In this document: positions 18,764-27,313 of the stretch, one piece after another | How the letters are laid out: each line of letters begins with the position of its first letter | Numbering within the stretch: the first letter of the stretch is position 1 | Assembly (NCBI RefSeq): GCF_006715495.1 | Contig: NZ_VFNI01000001.1 | Coordinates: 1,113,615 to 1,177,614 of the forward strand | Direction of reading: 5' to 3' | Length of the DNA stretch: 64,000 bases | DNA from: Herbaspirillum sp. SJZ106 | Lineage (GTDB): Bacteria; Pseudomonadota; Gammaproteobacteria; Burkholderiales; Burkholderiaceae_D | Made by a program: the position numbers and the translations under genes | Notes under the pieces: model-generated | What the model saw: the letters and a program-made list of their open reading frames with translations, nothing else | Databases searched by the model: none | What the model was told of the DNA's origin: nothing

Positions 18764-20290
18764 ATGGATACCAGCCTGCTTATTCCCGACCCTACAGATA
18801 CCCGGCCGCCACTGGCCAATGCGACGGTTTCGGATCCTCCCGATGCCGCCGCTTCCCGCATGCCGCTGTACCGCAAGCTGGCCGAGCATTACCAGGGCGC
18901 GATACAGGCCGGTACCCTGGTGGCAGGCGACCGCATGCCATCGGTGCGCGACCTGATGCGCCAGCACCAGGTCAGCCTGTCGACCTCCTTGCAGACCTTG
19001 CGCCATATGGAAGAGGGCGGCTGGCTGGAGGCGCGCCCCCGTTCCGGTTACTTCGTGCGCCAGCCGCGCCGCTCGGCGATCCGCCCGGTGCAGGAGCCCA
19101 AGAGCCTGATGGCGATCGATCCGGCCCAATACGTCGGCATCCACGAAAAGGTCTCCAAGTACATCGCGCTGCGCCAGAAGTGCGCACCGCGCATCGACCT
19201 GTCCGGCATGACCTGCGCGCCCGAGCTCTATGCCGTCGATACCTTGAAGCAGGCCGCCATGCGCGCCTTGCGCGACCATCCCGAGCTGCTCACCAGCGCC
19301 ATGCCGCACAACGGCAACCAGGGGTTCCGGCAGGCAGTGGCGCGCCGCGCGCTCAATGCCGGCATGCGCATCGATGCCGACGAGGTGGTGGTCACGCACG
19401 GCTGCATCGAGGCACTCAACCTGGCGTTGCGCGCCGTCGCCGGCCCGGGCGACACCATCGCGGTGGAGTCGCCGACCTACTTCGGCCTGTTGCAGGCGCT
19501 GGAAAACCTCGGCATGCGCGCGCTGGAGATCCCGACCAGCCCGCTCACGGGAATCTCGTCCGAGGCGCTGGAACTGGCGGTGCGCACCTACGGCAACATC
19601 AAGGCCGTGGTGGTGGTGCCGAACCTGCAGAACCCGCTCGGTTGCATCATGCCCGACGCCAACAAGGACAAGCTGGTGCGCCTGTGCGAAGAATTGCGCC
19701 TGCCGCTGATCGAGGACGACGCCTACACCGAGCTGGCCGACGGCAACGTGGCGCCCTCGACGCTCAAGAGCCGCGACCGCAGCGGCAATGTGATCTATTG
19801 CGTTTCATTGAACAAGGTGCTGGCGCCGGGCATGCGCCTGGGCTGGATGAACGGCGGCCGTTGGCATGAGCGGGTGATGATGCTCAAGTTCACCCATACC
19901 CGCGCCAACGAGGAGTGGACCCAGATCACGGCCGCCGATTTCCTGGCCAGCCCGGCTTACGACCGCCACCTGCGCCGTCTGCGCGAACTGCTCAAGGAGC
20001 AGCGCGAGCGCATGGCCGAATCGATCGCCGCCTACTTCCCCGAAGGCACGCGCATGACCGTGCCCAGCGGCGGCGTCGGCATGTGGGTGGAACTGCCCTC
20101 GCAGGTGTGCTCGCAGCGCCTGTTCGAGCAGGCGCTGGTACAGGGCGTCGGGGTATCGCCTGGCGCGATCTTTTCCAATTCCAACCGCTACGGACATTTC
20201 CTGCGCATCTGCTGTGGCCATCCTTTCACGCGTGAATTGGACCAGGCGCTGCGCCAGTTGGGGCAGATCGGGCATAGCCTGGCAGCCTGA
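18764..20290 (+). CDS. MocR/GntR-type regulator with PLP aminotransferase domain
   Basis: 508 residues from MDTSLLIPDPTDTRPP; a second start 8 codons upstream is possible. The GntR winged helix lies at about residues 30-100 (MPLYRKLAEHYQGAIQAGTL, PSVRDLMRQHQVSLSTSLQT, RPRSGYFV). A fold-type I aminotransferase domain fills the rest. The PLP lysine is in SLNKVLAPGMRLGW, VEDDAYTE-like and NPLGCIMP motifs are present, and HGCIEALNLALRAVAGPGD binds the phosphate. Such proteins are usually transcription factors that sense PLP or an amino compound rather than true transaminases. The divergent DUF2917 gene is the nearest candidate target. Confidence 0.87.
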   Translation: MDTSLLIPDPTDTRPPLANATVSDPPDAAASRMPLYRKLAEHYQGAIQAGTLVAGDRMPSVRDLMRQHQVSLSTSLQTLRHMEEGGWLEARPRSGYFVRQPRRSAIRPVQEPKSLMAIDPAQYVGIHEKVSKYIALRQKCAPRIDLSGMTCAPELYAVDTLKQAAMRALRDHPELLTSAMPHNGNQGFRQAVARRALNAGMRIDADEVVVTHGCIEALNLALRAVAGPGDTIAVESPTYFGLLQALENLGMRALEIPTSPLTGISSEALELAVRTYGNIKAVVVVPNLQNPLGCIMPDANKDKLVRLCEELRLPLIEDDAYTELADGNVAPSTLKSRDRSGNVIYCVSLNKVLAPGMRLGWMNGGRWHERVMMLKFTHTRANEEWTQITAADFLASPAYDRHLRRLRELLKEQRERMAESIAAYFPEGTRMTVPSGGVGMWVELPSQVCSQRLFEQALVQGVGVSPGAIFSNSNRYGHFLRICCGHPFTRELDQALRQLGQIGHSLAA

Positions 20291-20316
20291 GCGCGTTACT
20301 CCTGCATTTCCCCCAG

Positions 20317-20344
20317 GCCGCTTTCGATGAGGGCGGCTTTTTTT
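20317..20344 (+). terminator. Rho-independent terminator after the MocR-type gene
   Basis: GCCGC and GCGGC form the stem, followed by seven T. It lies 27 bases behind the stop codon. Confidence 0.75.
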
Positions 20345-20461
20345 CGCCTGCCGCCATCTCTGGCGCCGGGCTTGCATGGCATGTGGCGTTTACATGCGTA
20401 AAGAAAACGTAAAGAGGTTGTACACTGGAGCAACATTGCCACCACTGTCCAGGGATCTTCA

Positions 20462-21799
20462 ATGCCATCGCCAGAGCCGCTTTCCGACAACCATCCGGCG
20501 CCGCCCGTCTCGCTGCAGCAAGCCATCGATGCCCACATGGCGGGGCAGGCGGACGAGGCCGCCGCCATCTATGAGGCGGTGCTGGAGCAGGATCCGATCC
20601 ACCCGGCCGCGCTGCATTATCTGGGCATTTACCTGCACCAGGTCGGGCGGCACGACGAGGCCGTCGAAAAGCTGATGTTGTCCTGCGCCCTGGAGTCGGA
20701 GGATGCCGGCTGGCACAACGATCTCGGCAATGTGCTGTTCGCGCTCGGGCGTTTCGATGAGGCCGAGCAGGCCTATGGCGATGCACTGGCCATCGCGCCC
20801 GAGGATCACACGATCTGGAGCAACCTCGGCGCCGCCCAACTGCAGCAAGGCAAGCCGGAGGAGGCCACGCAATCTTTCCTGCGCGTGCTGGAGATCGATC
20901 CCGAATGCGTCCCCGCCTTGCTGCATCTGGGCAATATCTACGACGCCGCCGGCGACAAGATGCAGGCCTCCCATTACCAATGCCGCGCCTACGTGCTGCC
21001 GCCGCTGGAAGGCAAGTCCCGGCAGATGCTGGGGATTTCCTTTTATTTCCTCGGCCGCCTGCAGGAAGCCGCACAGGCTTACAGCGCCTGGCTGGAGGAG
21101 GAGCCGGACAATCCGATCGCGGCCCACATGCTGGCCGCATGTTCGCAGCAGGCGGTGCCCGCGCGCGCTTCGGACAGCTATGTCGAATTCCATTTCGACC
21201 GCTACGCCGACACCTTCGAATCCAACCTGCTGGAGAGCCTCGGTTACCGCGGCCCCGGCCTGATCGGCCAGGGCCTGGCCCTGGCGGCAGCGCCCGCGCG
21301 CCAGTTCGAGGCGCTCGACATCGGCTGCGGCACCGGCCTGTGCGGCCCCTACCTGGCGCCGTTCGCGCATACGATCACCGGCGTCGACCTGGCCGGCAAG
21401 ATGCTGGAGAAGGCGCGGGCCGGCGGGCATTATGCCAACCTGGAAAAGGCCGAGATCGGCGATTACCTGAGCCGCCATCCCCGCTCCTGCGACCTGGTGG
21501 CGGCAGCCGACACCCTGATCTACTTCGGCGACCTGGGCGCCGTGTTCGGCGATGTCGCCGGCGCGTTGCGCAAGGATGGGTATTTCATCTTCACGGTGGA
21601 AGCGGTCACGCCGCAGGACGTCGCGCCGTCAGGCTTTTGCCTGCACGCCAGCGGACGCTATCGGCACAGCCGCGACCATGTGCGCCGGCATCTGAATAAC
21701 AGCGGCATGGAAGTGGTGCACGACAGCGACCAGATCCTGCGCGAAGAGATCCGGCAGTCGGTGGCGGGCATGCTGTTCGTGGCTAAGCGCCTCGGGTAA
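20462..21799 (+). CDS. TPR-repeat protein with SAM-dependent methyltransferase domain
   Basis: 445 residues. The N-terminal half (about 15-210) is made of tetratricopeptide repeats, for example AIYEAVLEQDPIHPAALHYL, NDLGNVLFALGRFDEAEQAY and SNLGAAQLQQGKPEEATQSF. The C-terminal half is a class I methyltransferase: ALDIGCGTGLCGPYL is motif I at about residue 285, GVDLAGKMLEKARAG the acidic-loop strand, and DLVAAADTLIYFGDLGAVF motif IV. Fusions of this type modify proteins or small molecules; no substrate can be named. It is probably transcribed alone and is convergent with the kinase gene. Confidence 0.8.
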   Translation: MPSPEPLSDNHPAPPVSLQQAIDAHMAGQADEAAAIYEAVLEQDPIHPAALHYLGIYLHQVGRHDEAVEKLMLSCALESEDAGWHNDLGNVLFALGRFDEAEQAYGDALAIAPEDHTIWSNLGAAQLQQGKPEEATQSFLRVLEIDPECVPALLHLGNIYDAAGDKMQASHYQCRAYVLPPLEGKSRQMLGISFYFLGRLQEAAQAYSAWLEEEPDNPIAAHMLAACSQQAVPARASDSYVEFHFDRYADTFESNLLESLGYRGPGLIGQGLALAAAPARQFEALDIGCGTGLCGPYLAPFAHTITGVDLAGKMLEKARAGGHYANLEKAEIGDYLSRHPRSCDLVAAADTLIYFGDLGAVFGDVAGALRKDGYFIFTVEAVTPQDVAPSGFCLHASGRYRHSRDHVRRHLNNSGMEVVHDSDQILREEIRQSVAGMLFVAKRLG

Positions 21800-21808
21800 G
21801 TCAGGTAA

Positions 21809-21839
21809 GTCGGGTTGCCGGCCGCGCCGGCAACCCGAC
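21809..21839. terminator. Hairpin between convergent genes
   Basis: GTCGGGTTGCCGG and its exact complement form a 13-bp stem with a 5-base loop. No T-run flanks it on either side, so it may act as an RNA end stabiliser or a weak bidirectional terminator. Confidence 0.55.
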
Positions 21840-21852
21840 CAAAGCGCAATGG

Positions 21853-22773
21853 TTAACAGGCCCCCAGGGCCGCTTCGACTTTCAGACGGTGTGGAATCGG
21901 CTCGACCGCGCCGTAGCCGGTGGTCGACAGCGCCGCCGCCACATTGGCATAGCGCGCTGCGCTGAAGGGATCGCGGCCCGCCACCAACTCCGCCACAAAG
22001 GCGCCGCCGAAGCAGTCGCCGGCGCCGGTGGCGTCCAGGGCTTGCACCGGATAAGGCGCCACCATGCGGCGCTCGTCGGGCGTGGCGACATAGCAGCCTT
22101 CGCTGCCCAGCTTGAACGCCACCAGCTTGATGCCATACGACAGCAATTGGTCGACGATGGCGTCGCGCTCTTCCAGGCCGGTCAGCATGGCAACGTCTTC
22201 CCAGCTTGGCAGGCAGATGTCGCACAGCTTGAAGGCCTCGACCATCTTCTCGCGGGCGCGTTCCAGCGGCCACAGGCGCAGCCGCAGGTTGGTGTCCAGC
22301 GAGGTCAGCACGCCGTGCTTGCGCGCATGGGCCATTGCCGCCAGGCCGCTGTCGCAGGCGCTTTCGCTGATGGCCAGGCTGATGCCGGACAGGTGCAGCA
22401 CGCGGGCGCCGGCGATGGCGTCCAGCGGCAATTGCTGCGGCGTGTAGCGGCTGGCGGCCGAGCCGGCGCGCAGGTAATGGAAGTGGTGGCCGGCGTCGTC
22501 ATGGGTGACGAAGTAGATGCCGGTCGAGGCGCCCGGCATCACGCCGACATGCTCGGTGCCGACCTTTTCGGCCTGCCACAGGTCCAGCAGGTTGCGGCCG
22601 AAGTGGTCGTCGCCGACCGCGCTGATGTAGGCGCAATCGGCGCCCTGGCGGGCGGCGGCGATGGCGAAGTTGGAGGTGTCGCCGCCGAAGCCTTCCAGGT
22701 AATTGCGCGACTGGGAAATGCTTTGGTTGAATTCCACCATGGCTTCGCCGTAGGCGAGGATCTTGTTGCTCAT
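21853..22773 (-). CDS. kdgK: PfkB-family sugar kinase, probably 2-dehydro-3-deoxygluconokinase
   Basis: 306 residues. The ribokinase/PfkB fold is shown by GEAMVEFNQS at the start, the sugar-binding GGDTSNFAIAAARQGADCAY, and the catalytic DATGAGD at residues 247-253 (last Asp as base). The segment SLDTNLRLRLWP with LPSWEDVAMLTG is characteristic of KdgK, which phosphorylates 2-keto-3-deoxygluconate (KDG) to KDPG in the Entner-Doudoroff route. It is downstream of the PLP deaminase gene on the same strand (28-base gap). If the deaminase acts on glucosaminate, its product would be KDG, the substrate of this enzyme. The assignment to KDG rather than another sugar is from family resemblance. Confidence 0.78.
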   Translation of the reverse strand: MSNKILAYGEAMVEFNQSISQSRNYLEGFGGDTSNFAIAAARQGADCAYISAVGDDHFGRNLLDLWQAEKVGTEHVGVMPGASTGIYFVTHDDAGHHFHYLRAGSAASRYTPQQLPLDAIAGARVLHLSGISLAISESACDSGLAAMAHARKHGVLTSLDTNLRLRLWPLERAREKMVEAFKLCDICLPSWEDVAMLTGLEERDAIVDQLLSYGIKLVAFKLGSEGCYVATPDERRMVAPYPVQALDATGAGDCFGGAFVAELVAGRDPFSAARYANVAAALSTTGYGAVEPIPHRLKVEAALGAC

Positions 22774-22801
22774 GTTCTTGGCTGTGCTGGCTGCGGATGG
22801 G

Positions 22802-24094
22802 TCAGAAGAAGGTCTGGACGATGTCGATCACGTCGAACTTGCCGTCCACCACCGGCAAGTGACGCCACTTGTCGAAGGTCAGGCAGGGGTGCGAGATATC
22901 GAAGGCGAGCATGTCGCCGACCTTGATGTCGTCGCCGGCGGCGATCCTCAGGTAGGCGTGCTGGTCCATCATGCCGGTCACTTCCCAGTGCGCGGGCGTG
23001 GCCGACGGCAGGCTGTCGCTGCCCGGACGGAAACGCGCCACCGGCAGCGGCAGGCCGGCATCGAAGGCGGCGTCGCGCTTGCCCAGCGCGATGATGGCCT
23101 TGTCGGCCTCGGGGATCGACTGCACGTAGGCCCACAACTGCAAGGCCGGCTGCAATTGGCTGCGCATGCTGTGCGCCACCGGGTTGCGCACCTGGATCTG
23201 CGCCTGCGCGGCGCGGTAGATGCCGACATCGTGCGTCAGGTAGCAGCCGGGGCGCAGCACTACGTCGAGCGGCACGCCGATGTCGGCCTGGGCGAATTCT
23301 TCGGCCACCACGTCGTACCAGGCCGAACCGGCGCCGGTCAGCACCGCCGGGCCGCGCGCCACGCGCCTGGCCAGCAGGCCTTGCTGCGCGAGTTCCTTGG
23401 CGCAGGCCACCGCGCGCTGCAGGAATTGGCGGATGTCCGTTTCTTCCTTGAGTACGCCTTCATACACTTCCACGCCGGCCAGTGCGATGCTGTCCCAACG
23501 CTTGACGGCTGCCAGCACGGCGGCTTGTTGCTCATCATTGCGTACACCGGTGCGCCCGCCAGCCGGGCCCAGTTCCAGCAGCACATTCAGGGTTTGGCGG
23601 CGCTCGGCGAAGAAACGGCCGAGCTGGTCGACCAGATCGGCCGAGTCGACCAGGCAAAAGAATTCGAAAGCGGGATCGGCCAGCAGCTCCGAGATGATCG
23701 CCATGTTGCGCTTGCCCACCAGCTGGTTGGCCATGATCACGCGGCGCACGCCGTGGCGGTAGCCGGCCAGGGTCTGGTGCGCGGTGGCCAGGGTGATGCC
23801 CCAGGCGCCGGTGTCGAGCTGGCGCTTGAACAGCTTGGGCGCCATGGTGGTCTTGCCGTGCGGCGCCAGCTTCACCTGGTACTGGCCGACGAAGTCCTGC
23901 ATCCACTTCAGGTTGTGGGCAAGCTTTTCTTCATAAAGGACGGCGGCCGGCAGGCTGATGTCTTCGTTGAGCAGGTTCCATTTGACCGCACCCGCCTGTT
24001 GCGGCGCCAGCGGTTGCTCCAGGGGACCCAGGCCCTTGTTTACAGGGTCGATGATGCCGCTCTGATAAGCAATTTGGTAGTTTGTATCATTCAT
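22802..24094 (-). CDS. Fold-type III PLP-dependent D-amino acid deaminase/dehydratase
   Basis: 430 residues. The D-threonine aldolase/D-serine dehydratase (DSD) fold is indicated by the N-terminal TIM-barrel domain with the PLP lysine K81 in LAPHGKTTMAPKLFKRQ. It is followed by VLLELGPAGGRTGVR and a C-terminal beta domain with VVLRPGCYLTHDVGIY. The late motif SHPCLTFDKWRHLPV provides the His and Cys that bind metal in this family. Members act on beta-hydroxy D-amino acids and release ammonia. D-serine, D-threonine and D-glucosaminate are all possible substrates; the KDG kinase, GntP permease and D-aminoacylase around it favour a sugar acid. Confidence 0.8.
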   Translation of the reverse strand: MNDTNYQIAYQSGIIDPVNKGLGPLEQPLAPQQAGAVKWNLLNEDISLPAAVLYEEKLAHNLKWMQDFVGQYQVKLAPHGKTTMAPKLFKRQLDTGAWGITLATAHQTLAGYRHGVRRVIMANQLVGKRNMAIISELLADPAFEFFCLVDSADLVDQLGRFFAERRQTLNVLLELGPAGGRTGVRNDEQQAAVLAAVKRWDSIALAGVEVYEGVLKEETDIRQFLQRAVACAKELAQQGLLARRVARGPAVLTGAGSAWYDVVAEEFAQADIGVPLDVVLRPGCYLTHDVGIYRAAQAQIQVRNPVAHSMRSQLQPALQLWAYVQSIPEADKAIIALGKRDAAFDAGLPLPVARFRPGSDSLPSATPAHWEVTGMMDQHAYLRIAAGDDIKVGDMLAFDISHPCLTFDKWRHLPVVDGKFDVIDIVQTFF

Positions 24095-24141
24095 CGCAAT
24101 TATTCCTGTAAAAATTGGATTGACGTAATAATACCCTTGAA

Positions 24142-24169
24142 TTTACTATGTTTTAATCGTGTTAGTAAA
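24142..24169. promoter_or_regulatory. Operator candidate in the divergent deaminase/RpiR promoter region
   Basis: TTTACTA and TAGTAAA are perfect inverted repeats with 14 bases between them, in an AT-rich region that separates the two divergent transcripts. A RpiR-type regulator encoded next door is the natural binding partner. The AT-richness makes chance palindromes more likely. Confidence 0.4.
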
Positions 24170-24278
24170 TAACATAAATTATTTGAAAGAAACGCCCGCG
24201 GCACATTTTGCACATGCTGCAAGGTAACGCGCGGCAACCCGGCGCACAACCTGCATCCCTAATCTTCGACCCGATTTC

Positions 24279-25163
24279 ATGGCGCACACTTTCGACATCG
24301 TCTCCCGCATCACCGAGCGCAGCAGCACCTTGCGCCTGGCCGAACAGAAAGTGGCCGAAGCCATTCTGGGCGACCTGTCGTCGGCCGCCAGCGCCAGCAT
24401 CGGCGAATTGGCGTCCAAGGCCGGCGTCTCCGTGGCCAGCGTGACGCGTTTCGCCAAGGCCATGGGTTGCCGCGATGTGCGTGAATTCAAGTTCCTGCTG
24501 GCGCAGGCGGTGGCCGTGGGGCAGCGCTTCTTCGACGGCGCCAAGGCCGCGCCTTCGGCGCAGCCGCCGGAACTGGCCGATGTGGTCTACAACGATATCC
24601 ATGCGGTGCTGGAACTCAACCGCGCCATGCTCAATCCGGACATGCTGATGGCCGCCGCCGGCCTGTTGCGCGATGCCCGCATGATCTACTGTTTCGGCAT
24701 GGGCGGCGGCTCCACCATGATGTCCGACGAGGCGCGCTATCGCCTGGTGCGCCTAGGGCGCCCGGTGGCCACCTATCACGACGCCATGCTGCAAAAGATG
24801 GTGGCCGCCACGCTGGACAAGAACGACGTGCTGCTGGTGTTTTCCACCACCGGCAATGTGCCTGAACTGCTGGCCAATTGCGAGGTGGCGCGCGAATACG
24901 GCGTCAAGATGATCGCCATTACCGCACTCGGTTCGCCGCTGGCGAAGATGGTCGACGTGCTGCTGCCGATCAAGACGCTGGAAACCGACCTGATTTTCAA
25001 ACCGTCATCATCGCGCTACGCGATGATGGTCACGCTCGACATGCTGGTGCTGGAGCTGGCCCTGCTGCAGAAAGAGAACAGCCAGGAACGCCTGCGCCGG
25101 CTGAAATACGTGCTCGATACGCATCGCGGCGGAGGCGATCGCCACCAGCCGCTGGGAGACTGA
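24279..25163 (+). CDS. MurR/RpiR family transcriptional regulator
   Basis: 294 residues. An N-terminal helix-turn-helix lies at about residues 1-80 (LRLAEQKVAEAILGDLSSAA, then ASIGELASKAGVSVASVTRF). A SIS domain lies at about 120-265 (MIYCFGMGGGSTMMSDEARY, LLVFSTTGNVPELL). SIS domains of this family bind phosphorylated sugars or sugar acids; HexR, for example, senses KDPG. It begins a + strand unit with the D-aminoacylase gene 1 base after its stop. It probably controls both this unit and the divergent deaminase-kinase unit. Confidence 0.88.
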   Translation: MAHTFDIVSRITERSSTLRLAEQKVAEAILGDLSSAASASIGELASKAGVSVASVTRFAKAMGCRDVREFKFLLAQAVAVGQRFFDGAKAAPSAQPPELADVVYNDIHAVLELNRAMLNPDMLMAAAGLLRDARMIYCFGMGGGSTMMSDEARYRLVRLGRPVATYHDAMLQKMVAATLDKNDVLLVFSTTGNVPELLANCEVAREYGVKMIAITALGSPLAKMVDVLLPIKTLETDLIFKPSSSRYAMMVTLDMLVLELALLQKENSQERLRRLKYVLDTHRGGGDRHQPLGD

Positions 25164-25164
25164 C

Positions 25165-26700
25165 ATGAGCTTTGCCAATTCCACTTCCAATGCCACCGCC
25201 ACCGCCACCGCCGCGGCTGCCGGCCGTTGCGACACGCTGATCCGCAACGCCCTCGTCATTGACGGCACCGGCGCCGATCCGGTCGCCGCCGACGTCGCCG
25301 TGACGGCCGGCCGCATCGCCGCCATCGGCCAACTGTCGGGCTGGCAGGCGCACGCCACCATCGACGCTAGCGGCCGCGTGCTCTCGCCCGGCTTCATCGA
25401 CGTGCATACGCATGACGACACCAACGTCATCCGCACGCCCGAGATGTTTCCCAAGCTGTCGCAAGGGGTGACCACCGTGGTGGTCGGCAACTGCGGCATC
25501 AGCGCCGCGCCGGTGAGCCTCAAGGGCGATCCGCCCGATCCGATGAACCTGCTGGGCAAGTCCGAGGCCTTCCATTACCCGACCTTTGCCAGTTATGTGG
25601 CGGCGGTCGATGCCGCGCAGCCGTCGATCAACGTCGCCGCGCTGGTCGGCCACACGGCGCTGCGCAACAACCACATGGACCGCCTCGACCGCGCCGCCAG
25701 TGAACCGGAGATCGCCGGCATGCGCGCGCAATTGCGCGAGGCGCTGGAGCATGGCGCGCTGGGCCTGTCCACCGGCCTGGCCTACGGCAACGCCATCAAC
25801 GCGCCTACCGCCGAAGTGCTGGCGCTGGCCGAGCCGCTGGCCGAGTTCGGCGCCATGTACGCCACCCACCTGCGCAGCGAATTCGCCGACATCCTCGAGG
25901 CCATGGACGAGGCCTTCCGCATCGGCAAGCATGCGCGCGTGCCGGTGGTGATCTCGCACCTGAAGTGCGCCGGCGTCGAGAACTGGGGCCGCAGCGGCGA
26001 AGTGCTCAAGGCGCTGGAGCTGGCCGGCAAGCATCAGCACGTCGGTTGCGACTGTTATCCCTATACCGCCAGTTCGTCGACCCTGGACCTGAAACAGGTG
26101 ACCGACGCTTACGATATCCAGGTCACCTGGTCCGAGCCGCATCCGGAGCAGGGCGGCAAGATGTTGAAGCAGGTCGCCGCCGAATGGCAGCTTGACCTGC
26201 ATGCCGCGGCCGCGCGCCTGATGCCGGCCGGCGCCGTCTACCACTGCATGGCCGACGATGACGTCAACCGCATCCTGTCCCATCCGGCCACGGTGATCGG
26301 TTCCGATGGCCTGCCCAACGACCCGTTGCCGCACCCGCGCCTGTGGGGCGCTTTCCCGCGCGTGCTCGGCTATTACAGCCGCGAGCAGAAGCTGTTCTCG
26401 CTGGCGGCGGCGGTGCGCAAGATGACCGGCCTGTCGGCGCTGCGTTTCGGCTTGCACGAGCGCGGCTTCGTGCGGCAAGGCTATTGGGCCGACCTGGTGC
26501 TGTTCGATGCCGATACCGTGCGCGACGCCGCCAGTTTCACCGACCCGATGCAGCCGGCGCACGGCATCGATGCGGTCTGGGTCAACGGCAAGCTGGCCTA
26601 TCGCGGCAGCGACAAGAAGGCCACCGGCGAGCGCGCCGGGCACTTCCTGGCGCGCTCGCCGCGCACGGCGGAGGCCGGGCAGGCCTTCGCGCACGATTAA
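25165..26700 (+). CDS. N-acyl-D-amino acid deacylase (D-aminoacylase) family amidohydrolase
   Basis: 511 residues. Amidohydrolase fold: SPGFIDVHTHDD gives the metal-binding H81 and H83. VVVGNCGIS carries C110, a zinc ligand typical of D-aminoacylases. Further sites are ATHLRSE, VVISHLKC (histidines) and IGSDGLPND (catalytic Asp). The C-terminal beta-sandwich with GYWADLVLFDADTV is the usual metal-hydrolase end. The first 20 residues are a low-complexity Asn/Thr/Ala run. It removes an acyl (often acetyl) group from D-amino acids. In this context an N-acetylated D-amino sugar acid is a possible substrate. It lies between the RpiR gene and ridA-like gene. Confidence 0.88.
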   Translation: MSFANSTSNATATATAAAAGRCDTLIRNALVIDGTGADPVAADVAVTAGRIAAIGQLSGWQAHATIDASGRVLSPGFIDVHTHDDTNVIRTPEMFPKLSQGVTTVVVGNCGISAAPVSLKGDPPDPMNLLGKSEAFHYPTFASYVAAVDAAQPSINVAALVGHTALRNNHMDRLDRAASEPEIAGMRAQLREALEHGALGLSTGLAYGNAINAPTAEVLALAEPLAEFGAMYATHLRSEFADILEAMDEAFRIGKHARVPVVISHLKCAGVENWGRSGEVLKALELAGKHQHVGCDCYPYTASSSTLDLKQVTDAYDIQVTWSEPHPEQGGKMLKQVAAEWQLDLHAAAARLMPAGAVYHCMADDDVNRILSHPATVIGSDGLPNDPLPHPRLWGAFPRVLGYYSREQKLFSLAAAVRKMTGLSALRFGLHERGFVRQGYWADLVLFDADTVRDAASFTDPMQPAHGIDAVWVNGKLAYRGSDKKATGERAGHFLARSPRTAEAGQAFAHD

Positions 26701-26795
26701 GCAGTGCCAGCAGGAATCCGAACAACAAGAACGTAAGCCAATCGCAAACCGGATGCCCTGTCGCAGGCGCATTCATTTTTATCAAAGGAGCAGTA

Positions 26796-27179
26796 ATGAG
26801 CATTCAACGATTCGGTGTGGAAGGCGGCAGCGGTACCGGCGGCCAGCATTTGCCGTTTGCCCGCGCGGTGGCGGCCGACGGCTGGCTGTATGTGTCCGGC
26901 CAGGTGGCGATGGAAAATGGCGAAGTGATCGACGGCGGCATCGTCGCGCAGTCGCACAAGGCCATCCAGAACGTGCTGGCGATCCTGAAGGAAGCCGGCT
27001 ACGGTCCGGAACACGTGGTGCGTTGCGGCGTCTGGCTGGACGATCCGCGCGACTTCCAATCCTTCAACAAGGTGTTCAAGGAATACTTCGGCGCCAACCC
27101 GCCGGCGCGCGCCTGCGTGGTGTCGAGCATGGTGGTGGACTGCAAGGTCGAGGTCGATTGCGTGGCGTTCAAGCGCTGA
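26796..27179 (+). CDS. RidA (YjgF/YER057c/UK114) family enamine/imine deaminase
   Basis: 127 residues. GSGTGGQHLPFARAVAADGW, then VSGQVAMENGEVIDGG and the late arginine in PPARACVVSSMVV (the carboxylate-binding Arg of RidA) define the family. RidA enzymes hydrolyse reactive 2-aminoacrylate-type enamines released by PLP-dependent dehydratases. A RidA gene in the same cluster as a PLP deaminase makes direct biochemical sense. AAAGGAG stands before the ATG. It lies 95 bases after the deacylase gene and 134 before the permease. Confidence 0.85.
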   Translation: MSIQRFGVEGGSGTGGQHLPFARAVAADGWLYVSGQVAMENGEVIDGGIVAQSHKAIQNVLAILKEAGYGPEHVVRCGVWLDDPRDFQSFNKVFKEYFGANPPARACVVSSMVVDCKVEVDCVAFKR

Positions 27180-27313
27180 CCGGCGACGCACCGGTGGCGC
27201 AGCGGGTTCAAGATGCGTCGCCGCAGATGCAGATGAGTTGGCGAATTAAATAAAGAGCCGGCAGGGGAGCCGTATGCCGGCAGGTGTTTTTACCTTCTGA
27301 AGAGGAGAGCCAG

